A DNA stretch of 64,000 bases from Oscarella lobularis (taxonomy: Eukaryota; Porifera; Homoscleromorpha; Homosclerophorida; Oscarellidae), in the NCBI RefSeq assembly GCF_947507565.1, contig NC_089177.1, positions 804,648 to 868,647 of the forward strand, read 5' to 3'. The position numbers and the translations under genes are program-made. This document shows, piece by piece, positions 24,118-37,583 of the stretch. The notes beneath the pieces were generated by a model. The model saw only the letters and a list, made by a program, of their open reading frames with translations, had not been told where the DNA came from and ran no database searches. Position 1 is the stretch's first letter. Each line of letters begins with the position of its first letter.

Positions 24118-25224
24118 AGCGAAACGTCGTGGTTAGTGCATGTGGTTGATTACGTTTCTGGCTACTGTGGTCAAGTGGTCACAGACACAAGTATTCGTAC
24201 CTTACAGTCATATTGTTGCACTAATCAAGTTCTAGACTCTCTCGCGACGGCTTTCAGAGGACATCGATTGTAGTACCGCGAGCACTTGCACGATTTTCTG
24301 GCGGTGCGTCAGCGAAGGTACTGGCAGCCGACAGGTTATCAGCTTCGTGGGGCTTCTGCATGAGATCCACGTCCGCGTTGTCATTTGATCGTGCGAACGC
24401 GGAGAGTTTGGGTACGAGGCGATTAAATGCGACTCGAACCGTTTGCCTTTAAGCACGCATGGAATCAATTTAATTGACCCTGAACTCGTGTAGCTTCCCG
24501 GTGGAGGGAAGAGACCTCTGCAGGTAGCCAGTCTTTTAATTAACATTAGTCTTCAGTCGTACACGTTTGCTTGTGTAGACGGCTATTGCTGACTACATGC
24601 TATACATCGACGATAAAAGCTGCCGTCAAGTCGTTGTGTGCTGCTCTCTCGTGGCTCTTGTGCACGAGGGAGGATCTCTTTGTCGGACTTCTCCGGGTCT
24701 TTGTGCGGCGTCCTTCGAGTTTGCATGGAATCAGTTCAAATATGCAGAAAAACGCGTGACCGTGACCACTCCCTGAATTCGTATGACTTCTCAGTGAAGG
24801 GAAGGAATGCAGGTGTACAGTCCTTTTACTTTAGTCTTACATTTTGCTTGTCACTCGGTTTGCAGAAGCCCGAGTTAAATTGACAGCCAGCCTTGATGTA
24901 CAGCAGGTACAGTGTACATGCCGTCTGCATGCACAAGTATGAAGTTCTAATTACTTAATTAAGTGAGGTTCAAGCATGCACTTCGTGTGTCATTCCTTCT
25001 TGGTTCAGGTATGCCATGCAGTGCTACAGGGTTCAAATACCTGACCGCGAGGATTCTTGCTCATGATGGGTACAAAAGCAGCAATCTTTCACTCTCAGCC
25101 TGCACTTCTGTCTGCTAGCCTGTGACCAGACCTTCTCCCTTGATCCCGTTGTTCGCCTGCAAAGAAGGCACGCGTGCAGTACCATATGTTCTCAGAACAC
25201 CTGCTAAGATTTGTTTTTGCAGAG
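24118..25224. other. Spacer between the paralogues, with duplicated segments
   Basis: Two related segments, about 24,455-24,575 and 24,719-24,860, share collinear words: GCATGGAATCA, CCCTGAA(C/T)TCGT, GTGGAGGGAAG / GTGAAGGGAAG, CAGGT, TTTAGTCTTAC-like. They may be degenerate copies of a 3' or 5' flank duplicated together with the genes. No coding sequence is supported. Confidence 0.5.
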
Positions 25225-26361
25225 ATGAGTTCAAAAGCGCAGCTAGTTCGGCAAAAAAGAGGCAACGATTTTTGTGGCACGACAAAGTCATACGTCGTTC
25301 GATCCGATCTCGGATGCTTTGCAAAACTGTCGTCTAATACGCTTCACGACGCCAATCCTGAAATTTTGAAGCTTCACTCTTCCTGCACCGATGGAGATCA
25401 TTACATGGCATACGAGTGCGCTCCTGAAGTTGGGTCTGACTACGAATACTTCTACGTCATCAAAGGCAACACGTATCGAGAGGTCACAAATCTCTCGTCA
25501 GACGCTGATGCTAAAGAAGGAGATCTTCACAAAGACCTGCAAGGTGGAGACTTTTATCTGGCCTCTAGCAAATACCACCATTATTCCGTCTCTCCGGTCT
25601 TCATTGTCATCTTCGAAAAAGAGGGCTATTTTAGGGCGGTGTCCAATTTAAGCACGGCTGAGCCAGCAGAGTATCTTGAATTCAAAGATAAAAAACGACA
25701 ATATCCTCTTCACTCTAAGTGTAAAAATGGTCTTTACTACTGGGCAACCAAGTCATACTGGCGTGGCGACGTCTGGTACTACATTGTCACGGGTATTGAC
25801 CAATGGGGTGTAAAAGTTCACTACACCAAGAACCTTTCAACGAATGAAGGTGGATACGATGAAACCATCAATCCTTCCGTTGTCAATTTCCTTCCTGGAG
25901 GTCTAGCTGCAACTATAGGTCCAACGGTCGGCTACTGGAAATTGGTATCATCTTACTCCAATACAGGAACCACTGCCATGCAATTTAGCCGAACAATGGA
26001 AGTAAACGTCGGCTACAAGAAAAGCGCCAAGGAAGAAGTTCAGCATAACTGGAAAATCGGTGCAAGTTACTCAACGGAATTCGAAGGGCTTCTTTTTGGG
26101 GCCACGTGCAAACAACAGTTTTCCTTGTCAGCGGAATACGGAGGCAGTGCTATCAACACTAAAGAGGAAACCTGGGCCGAAGAAACAACTACAACGGAAA
26201 AAGTTGAGAAGCCTGTTCCTGCTGGAGAATCGCTGTACATCTGGCAGTTCTGCCTGGGAGTTAGAGAAGGGTCAACAAAAAAAGCTCTGTGCCTGAGTCA
26301 GATATTTGACTTTAGCAAGAGCTCGTCTCCCCCGACGAAAATTCCTGCCGGCTTTACATGA
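25225..26361 (+). CDS. Uncharacterised repeat-module protein, paralogue 2
   Basis: Intronless 378-codon frame, aligned over its whole length with the gene at 22,978 (roughly two thirds identical by eye, counted informally). The same internal modules are present (HSSCTDGDHYMAYE with FYVIKG; HSKCKNGLYYWATK with YYIVTG), as is the same C-terminal region (YWKLVSSYSNTGTTAM, EETWAEETTTTEK, GESLYIWQFCLG). Conservation is highest in the modules and in the closing strand, so selection probably acts on both parts. No signal peptide, so it is cytosolic or exported by an unconventional route. The same T-run/CAG-AGATG start context points to a 5'UTR intron. The family is unidentified. Confidence 0.85.
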   Translation: MSSKAQLVRQKRGNDFCGTTKSYVVRSDLGCFAKLSSNTLHDANPEILKLHSSCTDGDHYMAYECAPEVGSDYEYFYVIKGNTYREVTNLSSDADAKEGDLHKDLQGGDFYLASSKYHHYSVSPVFIVIFEKEGYFRAVSNLSTAEPAEYLEFKDKKRQYPLHSKCKNGLYYWATKSYWRGDVWYYIVTGIDQWGVKVHYTKNLSTNEGGYDETINPSVVNFLPGGLAATIGPTVGYWKLVSSYSNTGTTAMQFSRTMEVNVGYKKSAKEEVQHNWKIGASYSTEFEGLLFGATCKQQFSLSAEYGGSAINTKEETWAEETTTTEKVEKPVPAGESLYIWQFCLGVREGSTKKALCLSQIFDFSKSSSPPTKIPAGFT

Positions 26362-26591
26362 ACCAGGGATACTACAGTATCCCTGCATGAACTCGATCGT
26401 CGACTCCGCTCGAACAGACACAATTTAACTGCGTGTGGCATGAACACTGCTTGTTTGTTCGTTTTTTTGCTCGTTTTTTGTTCGTCTATGATCGCATTGC
26501 GTCAAATTCATGACCTAGTCTACACGTTGTTGTTTTTTGTGCGCTAAACGAATGCGCTACGCTAACCGCGCTTCTCTTCTCTCCAACGCCA

Positions 26592-29853
<3,262 letters not shown>

Positions 29854-30065
29854 CAGTACTCTACTGTATAAGTTAGCATAGATGTTTATCGAGGTGGCTT
29901 GATTACTGGCTTGATTGAATTAGATCTACGCGCGCTATACTGCGCGTGGCCTCCGTACGTACGTAAAAGCCCCCTTTTCATAATATCTCGCTCGCCCGAC
30001 CAGACGGATCATTGAAAAGGAATGCAGACTCGCCACCGCTTTCATTCAATCGAAGGAAGCCGAAC

Positions 30066-32743
30066 ATGTAAGACAAAACAGTCGCGATAAACGACAAACC
30101 CGATTCCAACGCGTCTTCTCGCTTAGGATCCCTCGCAAATTGAGCCTCGCCAACATTCGCGAACTCTTTCGAGAGCGTCGCGTTCGCCATCGTCTCCTAC
30201 CGTCCTGTTCCAACACATTTCTCTATCGATCGATCGTTCTTCTCCTCCTCGTCGCCATTCTCCTTCTCGTCGCGAGTCTACACGCCGATCGCGCGTGGAA
30301 ACGTCGCCTCGAACGCGATTCGCGCTGGGCCGGCGTCGCGTCCCACGTCGAATGGAATTACGGCGCTGTCATCGACGCGGGAAGCAGCGGATCGCGAATT
30401 TTTCTCTATCGTTGGCCCAAGCACTCGGGGGATCCCGACGATCTCTTGAAGATACATCAGATGAGAGATGCCACCGGGGAAGCTCTCGTAAAGCGAATCG
30501 AACCAGGTGCGTGTTTTGGGGGCAAGGGACAAAGGAAAGAAACAAGAAGGGAAGCGTTTTTTAATTAATTAAGTCATGCCGTTTTGGGGAGGAGTGTAGG
30601 ACACGAGAGTCATTTTTAGATCAAGGATTGATTTCCTCGATCAATCAATCAATCGATCAATCAACCAATCACTCGATTAATCAATGGGAAACCTTAGTTT
30701 AGTTGGGAAGTTAGAAGATATCACGGATACTAGGCACGTGTTGATGCCAAATGAGGAGAAGCGTGGTTTGCCGGATGTGATCTCATAGGACGAGAAAACC
30801 AACTATGACCCCCCTGAGTTACTTACTGGTTCATCAAGGCTCTTCTAGACAGAAAGAGCAGCCTTATATATAATATATAGAGTCATATCTCAGAGACAGT
30901 TGATATGTGACATAGACAGAGGGCGAGGCTTTCTTATGATTATTATTATTATTATAAGGACGCTATTTCTGACCGTCTATAGTTGGGGAATTTGTTAGGA
31001 AAAAATAACCCCCACGTCCTTCGATTCTGTCCCATTCGTCATCGTTTTTTCTTTAGGTCTCTCTTCTTATGGGGACGATTCGTTTAGAGCGTTTGAGTCT
31101 ATCCAAAGTCTTCTCGATTACGCCTCGGTTTGTATACCCAAAGCGAGGCAAAAGGAGTCGTTGCTCTTTCTCATGGCAACGGGCGGACTGCGCTTGCTTC
31201 CGCGCGAAACGCAGCGGAATTTACTCGACGGATTGGGCAGACTAATCCGTGCCAAATACCCATTTCAATTTCCCCCAAGTCACACGGAAGTTCTTACGGG
31301 GAAACTGGAAGGTAAGGCTAAGTAAATTGCAATATTTTATCTCTTGAATAATGACATTTACCAGGCATCTATGAATGGGTTGCAGTCAATTACATCCTCG
31401 GACGATTCAATCATACGGCTCACAAAACCGAACGTCCATCGTGGTCTCCGTCTAATCATCGGCGTCCAACTGTCGCCTCTCTCGAACTCGGAGGCGCCTC
31501 CGCTCAAATTACATACGAAATAAGTAATCCGGTAAGGATAGAATATATATTCCAATAATTATTACCTTTATGCACTGTGAGTTTAGGTTGGAGTGCCGAA
31601 AGACCTCGTTGCCTACGTTAATCTCGGCTGCGACGCTCACAGCACCGAGCACAGCTATACCCTCTATTCATCCACTCTCAGCATGTTCGGCTCGAACATG
31701 GCCATGCAGAGATACTACGCCCACTTGGCGTCGAAAGCCAAAGACGCCGAAGACAGCGTGACGATTTTCGACCCGTGCTTGCTGCGTCAGATGCGGGAGC
31801 AGAAGGACGTCGTCGTCGGCAAACGGAGAACGGTTCGACTTTATCTTATTGGAAGTGGAAACTATACAATGTGCCGCGAGCGTCTCGAGCCCCTTCTCAA
31901 CGTCAGCGCGCCGTGCTCGCGTCCTCCCTGCTCCGCGTCGGGAATACACCAGCCGGTTTGGAGTGCGGAAACGCGCGAGTTCTACGGCGTGAGCGAGTAC
32001 TGGTACACCACGCACGAGACGCTGCGAATGGGGGGTCGATACGCGCCAGAGAAATTCGACTGGGCAGCCAAGGTAATAAAACGGCAATGTGTCCTAGAGG
32101 AAGGTTCCAGTTTACACTGGATAGTGTCCAAATATTTTACCTTGAAAGCATGGTGCATACAAATTGAGATATAATTTTTTGACTAGACCTACTGTCAAAC
32201 GAGGTGGTCTGATATCCAGTTTCGGCACAAATCCGGCAGATATCCTACGGCGTCGCAAACTCGTCTAAGGTACCTTCCCTTTCCCTTCTTGTTTTTTCTC
32301 CTCGTCTCTATCATTTCTGGTGTTGCAGAAATCAGTGTTTCAAATCGGCGTGGATGTCCCTTCTCCTCCACACCGTCTATCGCTTTCCTCGCACGCCGCC
32401 GTCCGCCTTTCGCTTCACGACCGTCAGCGACGTCAACGGCACGTCCGTCCAATGGACTCTCGGCGCTCTCATCTTCAAAACGAAATACCTACCCCTGCGC
32501 GAAGTCCAGCAGCGTCGTCAACAACTCGCCAACGCCCAGACGAGAAAAGCGAAAGCGTCGACGAGAAACGACGTCAATCCGCGCTTTGCAGTCGTTCTCG
32601 TCGTTGCCGCCGTCGTTGCGCTTCTTCTGTGGATGTTCTATAGGCGACCGCGTGTCAAGAGCGTGAGGAGCGTTGAATCGCCGCTGCGTCAAGTGCGATC
32701 GTCGTATCCGTTCTTTGTTTTGGGTGACGACGATGCCGTGTGA
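30066..32743 (+). CDS. ENTPD4: ENTPD4/7-type ectonucleoside triphosphate diphosphohydrolase (Golgi/lysosome)
   Basis: Exons 30066-30067, 30127-30506, 31057-31311, 31365-31531, 31587-32072, 32187-32269, 32329-32743; 595 codons plus stop. Hydrolyses nucleoside di- and triphosphates, acting in Golgi or lysosomal lumen in this subfamily. Apyrase conserved regions are visible: [48 protein letters not shown] and the WDxxKF-like end region with [16 protein letters not shown] and LRMGG favour ENTPD4/7 over cell-surface CD39. Two membrane anchors, near residues 30-50 and near the C terminus ([19 protein letters not shown]), fit the family. No ATG exists in frame inside the second exon before the domain. 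The best start is a codon split by the first intron (AT at 30066-30067, G at 30127). Symbol 4 versus 7 cannot be resolved. Confidence 0.92.
30638..30686 (+). repeat. (ATCA)n-like simple repeat in an ENTPD intron
   Basis: Imperfect TCAA/ATCA units in the 550-nt third-exon-proximal intron (30507-31056), which is about ten times longer than neighbouring introns. The intron also holds a short (ATT)n run at about 30,937-30,957. Confidence 0.8.
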
Positions 32744-33055
32744 GGGCCAGGTGAGCCGATTCGTGCACTTGCTCCTAGTTTTATTATTTAATCGAGTTCA
32801 AATTTCTTTCTTAATTAATTAAATTAAGCTTGATGCACGATGAATTCTAATTATTTCTTTAATTAAAATGCCGCAATATAAAAACTTTTGAGCGAAATAT
32901 CTGCACGAATCAGAGATCTACGTGTATAGAGCGTGTGTATAGGTAGTACGTGACCGTAAGAGGAAAGAATTCTGCGAGTGTGACACGTGGCAAGCTGCAA
33001 AATCGCCTACTGGTAGAAAGGAACGAGATAGCTCAGGAACGACGACGCTCCCTGT
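32744..33055. other. 3' flank of ENTPD4/7, A+T-rich
   Basis: Contains clustered TTAATTAA-type palindromic words at about 32,810-32,870. No gene. Confidence 0.5.
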
Positions 33056-33355
33056 TTAGGTCAAAGCATCGAGAGACGATCTCGATGCTTTTTTGCCGTT
33101 ACGAAGTCGCGTAAAGCGGTGCTTCGGCAAATATCCTTCGAAACGTCGATAGAAGAGGTCTAAGACGATGCGAACCCTTCCTACGGGGAAGCCAGTGTGG
33201 TTCGCACTCCCGATGAATGGAGAAGGCGCTGCATCTTCGAGCGGCAGCTCGCCTTCTGGCGACGTCACTCGCCTCTTCGTCGACTTAGTCACGGAGGAGG
33301 GAGGAGAAGACTTTTCAAGTAGCCACGACAAAGGCTTCCAAAGAAAGCTGTGCAT
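33056..33355 (-). CDS. Possible small protein, unidentified
   Basis: A 99-codon minus-strand frame from the ATG at 33353-33355. It begins MHSFLWKPLSWLLEK, has a Ser/Pro/Glu-rich middle and ends with a basic part (IVLDLFYRRFEGYLPKHR, FTRLRNGKK). Composition is protein-like but I recognise no family. An opposite-strand frame of 76 codons overlaps it. Its last codons form a perfect 11-bp hairpin in the DNA (33064-33074 with 33080-33090). Treat as a candidate only. Confidence 0.35.
   Translation of the reverse strand: MHSFLWKPLSWLLEKSSPPSSVTKSTKRRVTSPEGELPLEDAAPSPFIGSANHTGFPVGRVRIVLDLFYRRFEGYLPKHRFTRLRNGKKASRSSLDALT
33064..33090. repeat. Perfect 11-bp stem, 5-nt loop
   Basis: AAGCATCGAGA pairs exactly with TCTCGATGCTT. 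A T-run follows on the plus strand. It could be a structured 3' end of a plus-strand transcript or chance; it does not match the histone stem-loop. Confidence 0.7.
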
Positions 33356-33929
33356 ATCGGCTGGAGCGGGTGTCACACTCACAAAACAGAGAATTTGAAT
33401 GAATGAATGGATGAAGGTTCGATCTTTTGACTAATTAATAATTATTGAATTTTTTGCTGATAGGACTATGAGAGCAAATTGCGTCGGCCTTGTTGCTCTT
33501 GAGTAGAATCAAGAAGCGAGACAAGGCCAGTTTTCGTTTTCATGAAAGTTTTCCTAAGGCCCCTAGTAGCACACGTGAGTGATTGATTAGATACTTGAAA
33601 ACAGTTTCTATCACTATAATGGGGGTGCTTTTCTCTTTCAGATGACAAAGGCCGTTCTGAGAGAACACATCGCCTGCTCACTTAGTCAAAAGCAGAAGAA
33701 GAGCTGAAGGAAGAGCGACTGACTGTCTTTCTGTATTGCATGAAGGAGGCATGTGGTGCATGTGTAGTAGGCGCATAACACGACTTGCACGCCTTTGCTT
33801 GTCTGACTCGCGCTACGTAGGTAGTTAGATAGGTTAGCTTAGGTAGTTAGGGCGCCGGCGGGGTGGTGCACCCCGCGTGTACTGCTGCCGCCATGGAGAA
33901 TAGAGTAGAGTACAGAAATTTTATTTCAA
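33356..33929. other. Intergenic stretch, no supported gene
   Basis: Short frames only, none with a convincing motif or splice pattern. Confidence 0.4.
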
Positions 33930-34090
33930 TAAAAAGAAAAAACGAACAGTCCTTCCCCTCTTCTTTCGCGGGCAGTTTTTGTTGACAGGGTCTCTGCCCA
34001 GGACCCCGGAGCAGTTTTCCGTGACGGGGTCATGCTCAGGACCCCGGAGCAGTTTATAACGTCTTGCCCAGGACGCTCTCCTAAAGAAAA
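33930..34090. repeat. Degenerate tandem repeat (about 38-46 bp unit), relative of 1300-1380
   Basis: Three successive units share GCAGTTT, then GGGTC-TGCYCAGGACCCCGG words: at about 33,970-34,012, 34,012-34,049 and 34,049-34,078. A more diverged trace (GGGCAGTTTTCC, CCAGGAGGC) appears at 34,298-34,400. The same sequence family occurs once near 1300-1380. Non-coding interspersed repeat of unknown class. Confidence 0.6.
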
Positions 34091-35380
34091 AAAATGAGAA
34101 ACCGAAAAGAGAAGACAACTACCGTACCAGCCTGGCTCTTCCGCATTCTTCAGTGTCGTCCCCGCTGCATGTCTGCCTGTTGCTGTACATAAAATCAAAA
34201 AGCAAGCAGGCATATTTTTGTTTTAAGCGTCGTTCTCCTAGGGGACTACCAATAAACACAGTAGCCTCGTTTGGAGATGCACGCCATGTAAGTTGGGCAG
34301 TTTTCCTTCTCGGGGCCGCACAACCGCTTCAGCAGTTGATATAGGCCTACCCAGGAGGCGAGACAGTTTAGACGTTCTTGCCTCATAGTCCAGGAGGCAT
34401 ACAGGCACTTTATGAGACTGCATCTATACAAATAAGATGCAAATCCCCGCAGTCCGGTAGATGGACCGATCCGTCTTGCCGAGGACGTTGGGACCGCGGT
34501 CAACCTCTTCGTCACTTCCCGTTGTCAATAAACTGCTAAATATTTGGAATCCGAGCTCAATCGCGAATAGCCTATCTAAAGGTCCCAAATAGTAGTTACT
34601 TTCACCTGCATTGGCAAACGATTTTTATAGCGATAAACGGCGATCGAAATTCGAGGGCGGAGAAGCGTTGATCCATAGATATATTTAATCACGATTTAAT
34701 TGATCGTTCGCTTTCCGCCACGAATCGTGTTCCTTCCACTCTTTCCCGAGGACAATTCCTCCGTGAAAACGACGGTGTGGCACGAATCTCTGTAGGAAAG
34801 CAGTCGATCGAAAAGAAAGTGTTGGAAGCTTTCGGGCAGGGAGAATCCGCCTCGCGCGTCGCGAAACGGAGCTTGGAGCTCGCATTATCGTTGTAGAATC
34901 GTCGAGGAACCCTTCCACCGGCGAGGAACCCTTCCACCGGCGAGAAACTCCGTTAGAACTCTGATAATTCACTTGCCGTGCAGCCGTGATGTCACTAACG
35001 TAAAGGCGCATGTCACACACACTAATAAGCCAATTGATTAATCGCAACGTATTTGTAAAGCAAACGAAAAACTTTCTATCATTTCAACACAGTTTGTTCA
35101 TTTTCTACAAAAATATGCAAGGTTGCTTTTCATACAACTACGACTGATAATCAACTATTCGCTGTTTGTATGCAGCAAACGAGAAAAAAATAGGAATAAA
35201 CTGGAAACCTGCTATATAAATCCTCTCAAATCAAATTCTACCAAGTCAGCAAAGCGCGTGCATGCGCGTACGTACGCAGTATTAGTGTATGCATGTATGG
35301 GTATGAATGAACGTACGTACGTAACGTATTGTATGTCTCAGGCATAGGGCTCCCAGCTTCATTTAGCTTTCTTCACCCTT
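34091..35380. other. Intergenic region with one possible minus-strand exon
   Basis: A minus-strand frame reaching TAA-side at about 34,685 gives RRARRILPARKLPTLSFR and FHGGIVLGKEWKEHDSW, which looks protein-like, but no partner exons or family were found. The stretch 35,255-35,330 is rich in ACGT/GCAT palindromic words. Nothing else is supported. Confidence 0.35.
34903..34944. repeat. Exact 19-bp tandem duplication
   Basis: CGAGGAACCCTTCCACCGG occurs twice in direct succession (34903-34921, 34922-34940), followed by the first bases of a third copy. Confidence 0.9.
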
Positions 35381-37376
35381 TCAGTCTGACTCGGAGCCGT
35401 CGCTGTCAAGGTCCTTCTCCGAATTTTCCATGCTACCCAAAACATCTGAAACGTACTCAGACGTTCGTCCAGCTACACGGGAACCTGGAAAGAATGCCAT
35501 ACTTATTACAGTACCATTATTAGGAAATATTCCCAAGCTCACTGAGTGCTGGCTTCGCAATTTCATTCCACAGCCCTACCATCCCGGTCGTTGAAAGAAG
35601 ATGCGGATTCTCCTTTCGTCTTTCAATTTCGCCTTTGAGGCTGGCAATGGCCTGACGAAGCCGATCTGAAAAGCACAGCGAATTGACCCCCTCTCTCCCC
35701 CCGACAGGCTTCCGTATCCATGGCAAGTTACCTTGCTCTTCTTCCAATCCATGCAGTTTCACTTTGTTTGCTTCAAAAGACGCTTTCTTCTTCAGCCGAC
35801 AAGCCCTAAAAGGAACAGGAACTGGAAGTCAAAACCACGCAACACGGGGGGTGACACAGACAAAGCATAATTGTTATGAAACGCGAAGGCATGAGAGAAT
35901 CATTGCATTTAGAGGAAGTTTGCCTTGAATAATATATAATCGACGAGCCATACAAAACCCTATTGAGGTTCCTAATCTCTTAGATACTAAGGGCAACTCT
36001 TTCTAAAAGTCGAATCGACACCGGTACGCTAAAGGGAAGCAAAGGGCAAAAAAACACAGGAAGGTCACCCCTAGTGAACAGGAAAACGACTTGTGTATGC
36101 GGTAAAGAAACAAGCAAATAAACAGGGAAGAGACGCTATCACGCGTGATGCAGGAAGGATGTGTGCATCTCTCAGGAGGCTGGTGCAACCCGTGAACGAA
36201 CACGTGTCAATTGAACCCTGGCTGAACCCTGGGTCCCCTCCTCCAAACAAGGGCGGAAGAAAAAAGTCCCCGCAACACGCCGAAGGCCCCCGCCCCCGAA
36301 AATGCCAAAACAAACCTGGACGCCAACTTGTTTCGCTCCTTTCGGCACTTGTTTTTCGCGTGCGCCGGCACCTCGGTAACGGGCGTCATCGCCGCCATCA
36401 TATCATTCAACTTTCCCAATTGCCGATTGATCGCATTCAATCGTGCCGGACACGGCAGAAAATCGTCCGCAAAGCCGTCCTTCCGTCGACCGCGCTTACG
36501 CGAAGCGCCCGCGACGAGACGCGACGACAAAGACGACGACGACACGAGCGCACGTTCGCCGACGTCCTCCTCGTCGAAATCGACGTCGTCGTCGTCGTCC
36601 TCGACACCGTCCGTCTCGCTTTCGTCCGCCGCCGCCGCCGTCGCCGTCGTCGCCGTCGTCGTCGCCGAACAAATCGACGACATAGACGTGGCGCGTAACG
36701 ATCGAACGCGCGAACTTCGTTTCTTTCCGCCGCCGCCGCCACTGCAAAGTGCCGTCGGTGGGGTGGGAGGATCGGAAGTGACCACGCCTCCTTGCAAGTC
36801 CTTGGGCATTGAGCCAAAATTCGTTTCCCTTAGTCGAGACGACGGGACGTGGTGGTACGGCGATTGGGTCGTCGTTGGGGCGAGTTGGAAGGAGAAGGAC
36901 GACGTCGCGCCGCCGACGCCGAAGCGCGAATTCGCTTCCTGTTTCGGGGCGCTGTTCTCCGTCGCTGGCGCGAGCGGGAGTCGCGCGTTCTCGGCATGTT
37001 GCAGCGAACGAAGGCTGAAATGATCTTCGCGTTTTAGCTGGGCGAGCGCCGGCGTCGGCATCGGCGTCGGCGTCGGCGTCGGCGTCGACGAGAATATCGG
37101 TTTTTCTGTCGGCGTCGCAGCGCCAAGTGGTCTTGCCTTTTCTTTTTCCGTTTCGACGGCGACGAGGAGATTGGAGGCGCTCGACGAGAGTAAGGGATCG
37201 GAGCGGCCGATGAAGGGTCCGTTGCTTTCTTCTTCGTAGGCGCAGACGCTCGGGACGGGGCTATAGACGGGCGACAGCCACGGCGTCCCCACGCCGCCGC
37301 TGCCGCCGTCGAAGTCCCACGGCTCTTGGGTGCGACTCACGTCGGTAAATTCGTCGAGAAACGAAGGGAACGACAT
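35381..37376 (-). CDS. CREBRF: CREBRF-like bZIP transcription factor (CREB3 regulatory factor)
   Basis: Exons 36316-37376, 35732-35805, 35543-35665 and 35381-35484 give 453 codons plus stop. CREBRF binds CREB3/Luman and modulates the unfolded-protein response and energy storage. The long first exon encodes an acidic, Ser/Thr/Pro-rich region with low-complexity tracts (TPTPTPTPMPTP, a run of D and E). The conserved part begins PCPARLNAINRQLGKLNDMM. Next come RKERNKLASR joined across the first intron to ACRLKKKASFEANKVKLHG (basic region plus zipper) and VAGRTSEYVSDVL, the typical CREBRF C-terminal motif. It follows UVSSA on the same strand with 207 bp between. The plus-strand frames opposite its first exon are shadows of its biased composition. 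Confidence 0.92.
37044..37092. repeat. GGCGTC hexamer microsatellite inside CREBRF
   Basis: About seven imperfect hexamer units encode the Thr-Pro dipeptide repeat. A likely length-polymorphic site. Confidence 0.85.
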
Positions 37377-37583
37377 TGCCTGTGGCAGGCGGGTTCGGTC
37401 GCGACCTCAGTCATATGACTCGCAGCCTAAGTGAAGCGGACGTGAATGGGAATGGGCTGAAATAACTGCACTCAAGCGGACCTCATCATTCGATTAGCGC
37501 TCTATAGCCAATCGGGAAGGTGATGATGTCAGCGCCGGAAGTTCAAACGTGCAAATCCAGTTCCAACAAATGTAGTCTCGGAT

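Noticed and set aside
36328-37023. Long plus-strand open frames opposite CREBRF
   Set aside because: They are composition shadows of the GAC/GTC-rich acidic and Thr-Pro tracts; the minus-strand product has clear homology and splicing.
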